Assembly (NCBI GenBank): GCA_018402095.1
Contig: JAGYJO010000041.1
Span: 1 to 10,539, forward strand
DNA length: 10,539 nt
From: a bacterium
GTDB lineage: Bacteria > Margulisbacteria > Marinamargulisbacteria > SXXA01
Direction of reading: 5' to 3'
The translations under genes were made by a program, and so were the position numbers. Each line of letters starts with the position of its first letter. The stretch's first letter is position 1. This document shows, piece after piece, positions 1-7,156 of this stretch. The notes below the pieces were generated by a model that saw nothing but the letters and a program-made list of their open reading frames with translations, did not search any database and had not been told where the DNA came from.

Positions 1-159
1 AACCCGTTGCAAGGCAGCTATATGGCTATCTGTCAGCCCTGTCCCGGCAAATACATACGACAACTTGTCGTGATGAATCGCATACGCGGCGACCCTCTCT
101 GGGGTGAGCAAGGTGGCCAACGGTGGCAACGATAAAGACTGCAATTCAGACAGTGTCAT
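1..159 (-). CDS. Possible N-terminus of glucose-6-phosphate isomerase (partial)
   Basis: A reading frame starts with ATG at 159 and stays open for 53 codons to the window edge, so only the N-terminus is visible. Its ATG overlaps the TGA of the GlmU-like gene in an ATGA junction, the same arrangement as the next two junctions upstream, which supports it as a real, translationally coupled gene. Residues 15-53 (LATLLTPERVAAYAI, then DKLSYVFAGTGLTDSHIAAL) follow the layout of the glucose-6-phosphate isomerase N-terminus: a short 'L..LF..dpeR...fs' stretch, then 'ddLl.DfSK..lTde.l..L'. The enzyme interconverts glucose 6-phosphate and fructose 6-phosphate, the entry point to amino-sugar synthesis, which would suit this cluster. 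The match is from memory of the family pattern and covers no catalytic residue, so another sugar-phosphate enzyme is possible. Confidence 0.5.
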   Translation of the reverse strand, partial: MTLSELQSLSLPPLATLLTPERVAAYAIHHDKLSYVFAGTGLTDSHIAALQRV

Positions 160-1418
160 GACAAAGACCCTTCTCTTTGGGAAAACAGCAGCCGAAAATA
201 ATCTTCATGAAACGGAGTCCAAGACTGATTCCGTCGTGTCATCATACGTTGCGCTGTTTCTGTGAATTTTTCAAATATATGGGTAGTGTAAGTGCCTGAA
301 CTTCCCCATGTAAAGGGGGCTACGGAGGCCGAATGAACGGTCGTTCCCAGTAAGGTCGCCCCAACCCCAATGGTACTGCCCGTGGTAAGGTGTGTCCCAA
401 TACCCAATTTGACATGGTCCCCAATGAGACTGCCCAAGAAAGTTTCCCCCGTTTGTAAGGTATCCTTCCCGAATGTCAAAGACACCGGACTGTAATTGTT
501 TTTGAGATTAGAGGTAATACTATTAGCCCCCACGTTCACCCATTCCCCCAAATAGGAATGCCCGAAAAAGCCATCATGCGATTTATTCACATAACCCTGA
601 AAAATACTCATGGAAATCTCACCGCCCAATTTACACCAATCCCCTATCGCGGATGTCTTGATACGGGCCCCTGCAATATGGCAATGCTTCCCAATATAGA
701 GAGGCCCTTCCAAGCGAGAACCAGACTCCACAACCGTATGCTCATCGATATAGATAGGCCCCTTTCGGGCATCCAAAACAACAAAGTCTTCTATACGTGC
801 ATATTTGCCAACATAGATCCTATTTTCTTCATAGAGTGCCGCAAACGGTAAAATGTCGCCTTTGATCACACCAAATTGATGGGTCTTATCAAAATCCGTG
901 GTAATACTGTCGGCCAACTGTGCAAACAAATCCCATGGCGTTCGCAACATACGCACTTCCCCAACTTTTTGGGTCACACATCGTGGTCTGAGCAGATCGA
1001 GCAAGAAGGCATGCGACGGCATCTCTACTTCGAATTTTTCTTTGAGTTGATGTAAGAGATCCAAACTAAAAATTTGGGCAGCAACAAACGCATCGTCGTA
1101 AACCAGCATCGCGTCTTGATCCACCGGAAAGTTCTGAATTTGGGCAACCAATTCCGGCGTCATCAAGACACGCCCACTAATCAACAACAAGGGCGATCCC
1201 ACATTGATTTGATTGATCGGAATATCCGAATGCCGCAACCGCAACAGATGCTTCAAGGCAGGTCGACACGCAACCGACAGATTGAGATGGCCAAAATAGC
1301 TTTTAATTTTTTCAAAAGGGGTCGCTATACCCACCAGTACATCAAAGATAGGACGACACGCCGTAATCGGATTTAGCGGGTGATTGTCACTATCTTCAAA
1401 TACCAGCAGATTCGTCAT
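156..1418 (-). CDS. GlmU-like sugar nucleotidyltransferase with left-handed beta-helix domain
   Basis: This 420-residue protein has two parts. Residues 1-40 open with LVFEDSDNHPLNPITACRP followed by FDVLVGIATPFEKI, the signature opening of the alternative bacterial GlmU-like family common in Bacteroidetes and scattered elsewhere, in place of the classical GlmU LAAGxGTRM loop. Residues about 200-365 carry hexapeptide-type repeats (IYVGKYARIEDFV, YIGKHCHIAGARI, LGIGTHLTTGSTIGVGA), indicating a left-handed beta-helix acyltransferase domain. GANSITSNLKNNYSPV at 297-312 is typical of this family. The likely role is UDP-HexNAc formation, with or without N-acetylation of glucosamine 1-phosphate, in the cytoplasm. 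The ATG at 1418 overlaps the hldD stop (ATGA) and no strong Shine-Dalgarno is visible, which suggests translational coupling. The exact substrate cannot be read from the sequence. Confidence 0.8.
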   Translation of the reverse strand: MTNLLVFEDSDNHPLNPITACRPIFDVLVGIATPFEKIKSYFGHLNLSVACRPALKHLLRLRHSDIPINQINVGSPLLLISGRVLMTPELVAQIQNFPVDQDAMLVYDDAFVAAQIFSLDLLHQLKEKFEVEMPSHAFLLDLLRPRCVTQKVGEVRMLRTPWDLFAQLADSITTDFDKTHQFGVIKGDILPFAALYEENRIYVGKYARIEDFVVLDARKGPIYIDEHTVVESGSRLEGPLYIGKHCHIAGARIKTSAIGDWCKLGGEISMSIFQGYVNKSHDGFFGHSYLGEWVNVGANSITSNLKNNYSPVSLTFGKDTLQTGETFLGSLIGDHVKLGIGTHLTTGSTIGVGATLLGTTVHSASVAPFTWGSSGTYTTHIFEKFTETAQRMMTRRNQSWTPFHEDYFRLLFSQREGSLS

Positions 1419-2386
1419 TGGCCCAAATAACGTTCGGAGAGAAGGTAGTCTTGGACATACTCTTTCACAGCAACTTCAACTGAAACCGTTTCAAATGACA
1501 GTTTTGATTTCAACTTTGTCATATCCGCCTGGGTATAATATTGATACTGAGCTTGTAGCGCTTCTGGCATATCCATATAGGTCACCCCATTCGGCTTATT
1601 CAAGGCCGCGTACATGGCAGAGGCAACCGCATTCCAGGGACGGGCAGCCCCTGTTCCCAAATTAAAAACACCGGCAATATCAGGGCGATTCATGAGTTGG
1701 TACATGACCGCCACACAATCTTTGACATACACAAAGTCACGGCATTGTTCTCCATCGGCATAATCAGGTCTATGCGATTTGAAGAGATTCAATTTCCCCG
1801 TGGCCTGTATTTCGGGAACCGATTTACAAATAACGCTACGCATACCCGCTTTGTGGTATTCGTTGGGTCCAAAAACATTAAAAAACTTCAATCCTACGAT
1901 CTGATTCAACCACCCCTTGTCACGGGCATGGAGATCAAACAAATGCTTTGAATAGCCATAACGGTTGATCGGACGCAGGGTATGCAGCAAGGATTCATCA
2001 TCCACAAACCCTTGGTCGCCATTGCCATAAGTCGCCGCACTACTGGCATAAATAAAACGGCGATTCCCAGCCACACACCAGGCGGCCAGGGTTTTTGTGT
2101 ACGCGTAATTATTGTCCATTAAATAGTCGCCATCGGTTTCTGTGGTCGCAGAGCATGCACCCATATGAATCACAGCAGACACCGTATAGGGCAAGCTACC
2201 TGCTTGAACATGCGCCAAGAAGACATGTTTATCCATGTAGTCGTGGTAGCGCAAAGACACCAGGTTTTTCCATTTATTGGAGTCTCTCAGCTGATCCACG
2301 ATGAGGATATCGGTCACACCTTGTTGGTTGCAGTGCCACACAAAGGCACTGCCAATCATCCCTGCCCCACCCGTGACGACGATCAT
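1415..2386 (-). CDS. hldD: ADP-L-glycero-D-manno-heptose 6-epimerase
   Basis: This short-chain dehydrogenase/epimerase should convert ADP-D-glycero-manno-heptose to the L-glycero form used for the LPS inner core. With the start at 2386 it is 323 residues, close to the family norm. It begins directly with the NAD(P)-binding strand MIVVTGGAGMIGS (GxxGxxG at 6-12). SSAATYG at 115-121 supplies the catalytic Ser region and YGYSK at 143-147 is the Tyr-xxx-Lys pair. NEYHKAGMRSV at 175-185, with Lys179, matches the HldD-specific segment that carries the second acid/base residue. RPDYADGEQCRDFVYVKD at 206-223 is also diagnostic. An upstream in-frame ATG at 2404 exists. I chose 2386 because it forms an ATGA overlap with the aminotransferase stop, as at neighbouring junctions, and fits the family N-terminus. 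Its presence implies a heptose-containing LPS. Confidence 0.93.
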   Translation of the reverse strand: MIVVTGGAGMIGSAFVWHCNQQGVTDILIVDQLRDSNKWKNLVSLRYHDYMDKHVFLAHVQAGSLPYTVSAVIHMGACSATTETDGDYLMDNNYAYTKTLAAWCVAGNRRFIYASSAATYGNGDQGFVDDESLLHTLRPINRYGYSKHLFDLHARDKGWLNQIVGLKFFNVFGPNEYHKAGMRSVICKSVPEIQATGKLNLFKSHRPDYADGEQCRDFVYVKDCVAVMYQLMNRPDIAGVFNLGTGAARPWNAVASAMYAALNKPNGVTYMDMPEALQAQYQYYTQADMTKLKSKLSFETVSVEVAVKEYVQDYLLSERYLGQ

Positions 2387-3594
2387 ACCAGTGTTGCCGC
2401 CCAATCTTGGATACGCTTAAGTCCTTTTTCAATGTTTTCCATTGAGGTTGCATAAGACAAGCGTACAAACTCATCCGCACCAAAACCAGAACCTGGGACA
2501 CAGGCAACCAATGCATCACTAAGCAATAGTTTACAAAAAGAAGCCGAATCCGTAATCACACCTGACTTTGATTTTTTACCAAAGAAAGAAGAGATGTTTG
2601 GAAAGGCATAAAAAGCACCCTTAGGCGCCAAACAACGAATACCTGGAATAGCATTCAACGTCTCCACCATATACAAACGACGGGCATTAAACGCCTCTCT
2701 CATTACATCTATGTCTGTATCAGGCCCCGTCAATGCTGCCAATGCCGCCCACTGAGATGGGGTCGTCGGATTAGACGTTGTATGGCTTTGCATTTTTCCC
2801 ATTACGCTGGCGATTTCTTTTGGCGCAGCCGCATACCCGATACGCCAACCTGTCATCGCATACGCTTTAGAAACACCGTTAACAACAATGCTCCGAGATT
2901 TAATCTCATCAGACAGACTTGCGATGCTCACATGTCCGATAGCGTCGTCGTAAATTAATTTCTCATAAATTTCATCGGACAAAACCAAGAGGTTCGGATG
3001 CTCCAAAATAACGGCAGCCAAGGCTTCCAATTCGGATTTGCTATACACAGACCCTGTTGGATTCGAAGGAGAGTTCAAAATTAAGAGTTTTGATTTGGGG
3101 GTCAACACGGACTTCAATTGCTCTGGTGTCACCTTGAACTCGGTCTCTTCTGTGGTGTTGATATACACAGACACCCCACCGACCAAACTTACTTGATCTG
3201 GATAGCTCACCCAATAAGGAACAGGGACAATCACTTCATCCCCAGGATCTATAGTCGCCATCAATGCATTAAAAATAGAATGCTTGGCACCACTTGAAAC
3301 CACAATATTTTCATTGGCATAGGACAATCCATTGTCGGACAAAAAGCGCGCACAAATGGCCGCTTTGAGCTCAGGAATACCTGAAGCCGGGGTATAAAGT
3401 GTTTTACCCCCTTCAATAGCCGCATACGCCGCATCGCGGACATGCTTTGGTGTCGGAAAATCAGGCTCACCGGCACTAAAGCCAAGGACGTCTTGACCTT
3501 CTTTACGCAATTTTTGAGCCATGGCTGTGATCGCCATAGTGATGCTGTCTTCAGCTTGAGAGGCACGTTTTGAAATGACAGATGTAGTTATCAT
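2383..3594 (-). CDS. aspC: Pyridoxal-phosphate aspartate aminotransferase (class I)
   Basis: A 403-residue fold-type I aminotransferase that should exchange amino groups between aspartate and 2-oxoglutarate in the cytoplasm. Motifs follow the subgroup Ib aspartate aminotransferases: GFSAGEPDFPTP (38-49), the cofactor-contacting SSGAKHSIFNAL (100-111), NSPSNPTG (174-181) with the substrate-side Asn, SDEIYEKLIYD (206-216) with the Asp that pairs with the pyridine nitrogen, VSKAYAMTGWRIGY (241-254) with the Schiff-base Lys243, and FVRLSYATS (376-384), whose Arg378 binds the substrate carboxylate. The start at 3594 has AGAAGGA seven bases upstream. The frame extends further upstream, but there it overlaps the transporter gene and adds no family sequence. 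A relaxed prephenate or other substrate range is possible in this subgroup. It lies 13 bases after a transporter gene and overlaps hldD, so it is part of the same transcript. Confidence 0.9.
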   Translation of the reverse strand: MITTSVISKRASQAEDSITMAITAMAQKLRKEGQDVLGFSAGEPDFPTPKHVRDAAYAAIEGGKTLYTPASGIPELKAAICARFLSDNGLSYANENIVVSSGAKHSIFNALMATIDPGDEVIVPVPYWVSYPDQVSLVGGVSVYINTTEETEFKVTPEQLKSVLTPKSKLLILNSPSNPTGSVYSKSELEALAAVILEHPNLLVLSDEIYEKLIYDDAIGHVSIASLSDEIKSRSIVVNGVSKAYAMTGWRIGYAAAPKEIASVMGKMQSHTTSNPTTPSQWAALAALTGPDTDIDVMREAFNARRLYMVETLNAIPGIRCLAPKGAFYAFPNISSFFGKKSKSGVITDSASFCKLLLSDALVACVPGSGFGADEFVRLSYATSMENIEKGLKRIQDWAATLV

Positions 3595-3601
3595 GAATGA
3601 A

Positions 3602-3608
3602 TCCTTCT
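3602..3608 (-). promoter_or_regulatory. Shine-Dalgarno of the aminotransferase gene
   Basis: AGAAGGA on the minus strand lies seven bases before the ATG at 3594 and overlaps the TAA of the upstream transporter gene. It is one of the few clear ribosome binding sites in the cluster and fixes the aminotransferase start at 3594 rather than at the longer in-frame possibility. Confidence 0.7.
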
Positions 3609-4054
3609 TACTTTTCAAAATAGGGACTGCGGGAAATAATGACCAAACCAATAACAATTAATAATACCGAACCATAGCGCAAAAGGCTAACCGATTCCCC
3701 CAAAAGCAACTGCGAGCCCACCAAAATAATGACATAATTTAAACTCAAAAAAGGATAAATATAGGACAGTTCAAATTTGGACATCGCAATAAGCCACAAA
3801 ACAGTCCCAAAAAAAATCGTCCCTACGGACAACATCACAATAGGGTCAAACAATATGCCCAACATGACAGATAAGGTATACGCCATATAAGACGACAACG
3901 GCCCATCAAAAAACACAAAGAAAACCTGGCGTAGCCCATTCAAATACTCAGGAACACCGCCGACTTGAAGCGCATTCAAGCGATGTTTGAGAAGCAACTC
4001 ACCAAAGCTATTACAGAGAATCGGCATCAAAACAAAGGTTAATAGCGCTCTCAT
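3608..4054 (-). CDS. Small DMT-superfamily membrane protein (SMR / ArnF-like), subunit B
   Basis: A 148-residue, very hydrophobic protein with about four or five membrane segments (roughly 3-22, 56-92 as one or two helices, 98-118, 124-142). FELSYIYPFLSLNYVIIL (94-111) and the ending LLLGESVSLLRYGSVLLIVIG resemble the EamA/SMR half-transporter pattern 'LsyAYPl.sl.yv...gE.....r..G..lI..G'. An acidic residue in the first helix (Glu19 in FGELLLKH) occupies the place of the coupling Glu in EmrE. It is clearly a paralogue of the gene just upstream, with about 30 extra residues between helices 1 and 2. It starts at ATG 4054, sharing a TAATG with the preceding stop, which implies co-translation. In a sugar-envelope cluster, an ArnE/ArnF-like flippase for a lipid-linked sugar is a reasonable inference. 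Drug or polyamine export cannot be excluded. Confidence 0.72.
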   Translation of the reverse strand: MRALLTFVLMPILCNSFGELLLKHRLNALQVGGVPEYLNGLRQVFFVFFDGPLSSYMAYTLSVMLGILFDPIVMLSVGTIFFGTVLWLIAMSKFELSYIYPFLSLNYVIILVGSQLLLGESVSLLRYGSVLLIVIGLVIISRSPYFEK

Positions 4055-4407
4055 TATTTAAAAAACAAACTCATAGACCCGACAACGATAAACCCAATCC
4101 CCACCCATTTATACACATCCAGCTTTTCGTGAAACATCCACTTTCCAGCCAAGATAATCAGCACAAAACTGATACTCAAAAAAGGATACGCATAACTCAA
4201 ATCAAAGTAACGCAACGCCACAGGCCACAGCATGACATTCAAGGCCCCCAAAAAAACCCCTATTCCAAAAATAGGCTTTTTCAGCAGCCTTTTTGTATTT
4301 GGCCATAGAGACGCTTTCCCATCAAAATCAAGGGTGTTCACACTTTTTTTCATCAGGACATCTGAAACGGTGCGGGTGACAACAATAGCAACGAGTAACC
4401 ATGGCAT
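4054..4407 (-). CDS. Small DMT-superfamily membrane protein (SMR / ArnE-like), subunit A
   Basis: A 117-residue protein with four predicted helices (about 3-20, 46-66, 71-91, 97-115), the standard SMR size and layout. FDLSYAYPFLSISFVLIIL (68-86) and MFHEKLDVYKWVGIGFIVVG (91-110) match the half-size EamA/SMR pattern, and Asp16 in TRTVSDVLMKKS aligns with Glu19 of the partner. The two proteins align along most of their length, so they probably arose by duplication and may work as an antiparallel heterodimer. I chose ATG 4407, seven bases after the dehydratase stop. A TTG at 4455 would add a basic, unconserved stretch and overlap the dehydratase. No good Shine-Dalgarno is visible, so translation is probably coupled. 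The substrate is unknown; context favours a glycolipid. Confidence 0.75.
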   Translation of the reverse strand: MPWLLVAIVVTRTVSDVLMKKSVNTLDFDGKASLWPNTKRLLKKPIFGIGVFLGALNVMLWPVALRYFDLSYAYPFLSISFVLIILAGKWMFHEKLDVYKWVGIGFIVVGSMSLFFK

Positions 4408-4414
4408 AGTCGGT

Positions 4415-6211
4415 CTATGATACCGAAGGCGAACTTTGATTCGCAATAGCCACAAGTTTATCTCTCAGATCTTTGACCGAAAATTGACATGTCGCCATTT
4501 CCAAAACAGCTGTCACAGTGACATCCAAATCAGGAGGCACATCTCGCGTCACAAAAATCTGAGAATGCGCTGTTTTGTGCAATAAATCAGGCTCGAAAGA
4601 CAGCTCTTCATACAGTTTTTCCCCAGGTCTCAATCCCGTAAAAACAAGATGAATATCCTTGTCCAAAACAAGACCAGAAAGCTCCACCAAGTCTTTGGCC
4701 AAATTAACGATTTTGACAGGTTCTCCCATATCTAAAATAAAAATATCACCACCACGACTCAAAGAACCCGCTTGTATCACCAAGCTCACCGCCTCAGGAA
4801 TTGTCATGAAATAACGGGTCATTTCCGGGTGTGTGATCGTAATAGGCCCACCCATCTCAATTTGTTTTTTGAAAATAGGAATAACACTTCCTTGAGATCC
4901 CAATACATTCCCAAAACGAACAGCCGTAAAGGTTGTTTTGTTGTCCAATCGGCGCGCATAATACTGCATCAATAGTTCACAAATACGCTTCGTAGCCCCC
5001 ATACAATTGGTCGGGCGAACAGCTTTATCTGTGGAAATAAGAACAAATTCTCGGCTTTGAAATTCAGAAGCCAATGCCATGACGTTTTTAGTTCCTATAA
5101 TATTGTTATCAAAAGCCTCATGAGGATGATCTTCCATTAAAGGAACATGTTTATAAGCCGCCGCATGAAAAATAACAGCTGGCCGATGGGCATCAAAAAT
5201 ATGCGTCAATCTCTCTTTTTGACATACATCTGCGACAATCGCTTTTCTATCAAGGGCAGGGTACGCCGCTTGGATATCCGAATCTATTTGAAACAACGCT
5301 GTTTCAGCCTGATCCAACAGTATCAATTTACGCGGATGAAACAAGGCTATTTGGCGACAAAGTTCCGCACCGATAGATCCCCCTGCACCTGTAACCAGCA
5401 CAACCTCATCTCTCACGTAGGCCGCCATTTTTGCGATATCTGAAGACACAATATCTCTACCCAGAAGGTCTTCAATACTGACATTTCTGACACTGGCAAT
5501 AGGTTCATTTCTAAAAACAAGATCCAATAAATTGGGCGTTGTTTTAAAAGATATACCCGCAGTCTGACACAAAGCCATCAAGCGACGCACCGTTTTGCCA
5601 CTGGCAGAAGGAACCGCAATAATAGCCGTGTCGATGCCATACGTTGAAACCAACTCTGGAATCTGATGTGACGTCCCCAATACAGGTACATTGTGAATAC
5701 GGCTACCCGCTTTACGAACCTCATCATCCACAAAGCCAACGACGCAGACATGCTGTTTCAACAGCTCTCTAACCACCAATTCACCCGCATCACCCGCACC
5801 TATAATAAGGGTTCTATCTTCGTTATCAATGATTTTATGGCGGCGGTAATAATGAATCAAATATTCTCTAATACCTTTTAAAATAACCCTAAGGCCCCCA
5901 ATAAACACCATTGTCAAAATAGCATCCATAATCAGCAACCGAGGTCCAAGCTGAGCAACTTCAAAAGTATGTGCGATTGCAGCCATAATGAGAGAACCAA
6001 ACAAACTGGCCTTCACGACGACAAAAACTTCCTTTAATGACGCATAACGCCATAAAAAGTGATACAAACGAAATCCATAAAAAATACCCAGCTTGGCAAA
6101 AATAACCAAAGGCAATACCCCAACATAGATCCACATCTGATCCTGTATAGGCATTAGAGGGGTATTACAAATCCAAAATGCAATGCCCAGCAAAAACAAC
6201 AGCCACAGCAT
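4415..6211 (-). CDS. Membrane-anchored NDP-sugar 4,6-dehydratase (WbpM/CapD/FlaA1 type), N-terminus frameshifted
   Basis: The open frame from ATG 6211 encodes 598 residues. Residues 1 to about 110 hold several hydrophobic helices and the family segment LYHFLWRYASL. A first Rossmann unit follows (LIIGAGDAGELV, 135-146), then a linker. The catalytic domain begins at VTGAGGSIGAEL (273-284) and includes HAAAYKHVPLME (349-360) and LISTDKAVRPTNCMGATKR (391-409). There the usual YxxxK is MxxxK (Met404, Lys408), the Ser/Thr-Met-Lys variant known from WbpM and FlaA1-type 4,6-dehydratases. VRFGNVLGSQGSVIP and TGLRPGEKLYEEL are also diagnostic. It should make a 4-keto-6-deoxy sugar nucleotide, probably from UDP-GlcNAc, at the inner membrane. 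The frame begins inside the first helix with no Shine-Dalgarno. The missing start lies in another frame (see the fragment at 6165-6272), so the intact protein would be about 618 residues. Confidence 0.9.
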   Translation of the reverse strand: MLWLLFLLGIAFWICNTPLMPIQDQMWIYVGVLPLVIFAKLGIFYGFRLYHFLWRYASLKEVFVVVKASLFGSLIMAAIAHTFEVAQLGPRLLIMDAILTMVFIGGLRVILKGIREYLIHYYRRHKIIDNEDRTLIIGAGDAGELVVRELLKQHVCVVGFVDDEVRKAGSRIHNVPVLGTSHQIPELVSTYGIDTAIIAVPSASGKTVRRLMALCQTAGISFKTTPNLLDLVFRNEPIASVRNVSIEDLLGRDIVSSDIAKMAAYVRDEVVLVTGAGGSIGAELCRQIALFHPRKLILLDQAETALFQIDSDIQAAYPALDRKAIVADVCQKERLTHIFDAHRPAVIFHAAAYKHVPLMEDHPHEAFDNNIIGTKNVMALASEFQSREFVLISTDKAVRPTNCMGATKRICELLMQYYARRLDNKTTFTAVRFGNVLGSQGSVIPIFKKQIEMGGPITITHPEMTRYFMTIPEAVSLVIQAGSLSRGGDIFILDMGEPVKIVNLAKDLVELSGLVLDKDIHLVFTGLRPGEKLYEELSFEPDLLHKTAHSQIFVTRDVPPDLDVTVTAVLEMATCQFSVKDLRDKLVAIANQSSPSVS

Positions 6212-6272
6212 CCATGGACCACAAAATAAATTTACGACCGGTCACAGGTGGTATTCTATCTATAAAAAGCAT
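6165..6272 (-). other. Displaced N-terminal fragment of the dehydratase gene (probable frameshift)
   Basis: A 35-codon frame from ATG 6272 to TAA 6167-6165 reads MLFIDRIPPVTG, then RKFILWSMDAVAVV, which is the expected start of a WbpM/CapD protein: a short basic leader followed by the first membrane helix with its conserved Asp. It overlaps the main frame out of phase. Removing one base from the five-A run at 6192-6196 (TTTTT on the coding strand) joins DAVAVV directly to LLGIAFWICN of the main frame and gives one continuous first helix. So the gene probably spans 6272-4415 with one extra base. The cause may be a mutation, a homopolymer read error or slippage. No clear Shine-Dalgarno precedes the ATG. 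Confidence 0.65.
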
Positions 6273-6316
6273 GGGAATAGTTTAAACCACTCTGCCGCTT
6301 TTAGGTAGAGGTCTAC

Positions 6317-7156
6317 TCAAAAAGAAGAGAACCGAGAAACCAAGGCCTCAAATTCGCTCTCAGAGGTGTATTTCAGAGAAATAGACCCCTTCTGCCTTGA
6401 ACCGGAAATTTTAACATTTACGGAAGTAATAGACCTCAATGAACTTTCTAAATCTGAAAAAGACATTTTTTCTTTGTTCTTTTCCTGTGGTTTCTCTTTA
6501 CAATTCAAAACAGCCTGTTCCAGTTCACGCACAGACCATTTCTTTGAAATAGCTTCTTTCACCAGAAAATCTTGCATATCCGAATCAACAGAAAGCAACG
6601 CCCGACCATGCCCCTCTGTCAAAATACCTGTATGAATAAATTCTTGAATAAATTCAGGCAAATTCAACAAGCGAATGGTATTCGTAACACCTGACCGACT
6701 TCTGACAAATAGATTGGCAATACTCTGATGGGTAAAAGAAAATTCATCCACCAAACGTTGATACCCCTTTGCAATCTCAATAGGGTTTAAATCAGATCTC
6801 TCTATATTCTCAACCAAAGCCAACTTCAACATATCCTCATCAGATACGCCTTTGACAATCACAGGGACCTGATCAAGACCCGCGGCTATAGACGCTCTAA
6901 ACCGTCTTTCCCCTGCAATAATCTGATACCCATCCCCAAAGCGACGCACCAAAATAGGCTGATTGACACCAAACGTTTTGATAGACGCCGTCAAAGAATT
7001 TAATTGTTCTTCTGAAAAATGAAGACGTGGCTGATACGGATTTGTTTCTATAGAGGAAACAGATACCTGCAATATGGTTTTACCAGAAGCCAATAAAGAT
7101 CTCGGAATAAGTGCTTCCAACCCCTTACCCAAGCGCGGCGATACTTCTTTAGACAC
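6317..7156 (-). CDS. parB: Chromosome-partitioning protein ParB (parS-binding CTPase)
   Basis: A 279-residue ParB/Spo0J protein of ordinary length. It starts with the conserved RLGKGLEALIP (8-18), the segment that in this family contacts and stimulates ParA. The N-terminal CTP-binding domain includes NPYQPR (39-44) and the GERRFRA box (82-88), followed by ENIERSDLNPIE (116-127). The parS-reading helix-turn-helix spans about 136-170 (FTHQSIANLFVRSRSGVTN). A charged linker (about 219-231) leads to the C-terminal dimerisation domain (about 232-278). It should load on parS and spread as a clamp, marking the origin region. The start is GTG at 7156, with a strong GGGAGG upstream and an eight-base overlap with parA. 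Downstream, 44 bases separate its stop from the dehydratase fragment. Confidence 0.95.
   Translation of the reverse strand: MSKEVSPRLGKGLEALIPRSLLASGKTILQVSVSSIETNPYQPRLHFSEEQLNSLTASIKTFGVNQPILVRRFGDGYQIIAGERRFRASIAAGLDQVPVIVKGVSDEDMLKLALVENIERSDLNPIEIAKGYQRLVDEFSFTHQSIANLFVRSRSGVTNTIRLLNLPEFIQEFIHTGILTEGHGRALLSVDSDMQDFLVKEAISKKWSVRELEQAVLNCKEKPQEKNKEKMSFSDLESSLRSITSVNVKISGSRQKGSISLKYTSESEFEALVSRFSSF

Noticed and set aside
2387..2404. Longer hldD start at ATG 2404
   Set aside because: It adds MGGNTG before the conserved MIVVTGGAG start and enlarges the overlap with the aminotransferase; 2386 gives the ATGA junction seen at neighbouring genes.
2383..3594. Aminotransferase as a nucleotide-sugar aminotransferase acting on the dehydratase product
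   Set aside because: Sugar aminotransferases belong to the DegT/DnrJ/EryC1 family; the motifs here, including SKAYAMTGWRIGY and the C-terminal Arg, are those of aspartate-type class I enzymes.
4408..4455. TTG start at 4455 for the first small transporter
   Set aside because: It adds a basic, unconserved stretch before helix 1 and overlaps the dehydratase end; ATG 4407 yields the standard SMR length.
6280..6296. GGCAGAGTGGTTTAAAC on the minus strand, resembling the D-arm region of a tRNA-Ser
   Set aside because: No pairing acceptor stem, no anticodon arm and no GTTCGAATC-like T-loop follow; the sequence runs straight into the dehydratase leader.
6305..6316. Inverted repeat GTAGA-GG-TCTAC just after the parB stop, as a possible terminator
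   Set aside because: The stem is only five pairs with a two-base loop, A+T-rich, and no T run follows on the minus strand. It is too weak to call.
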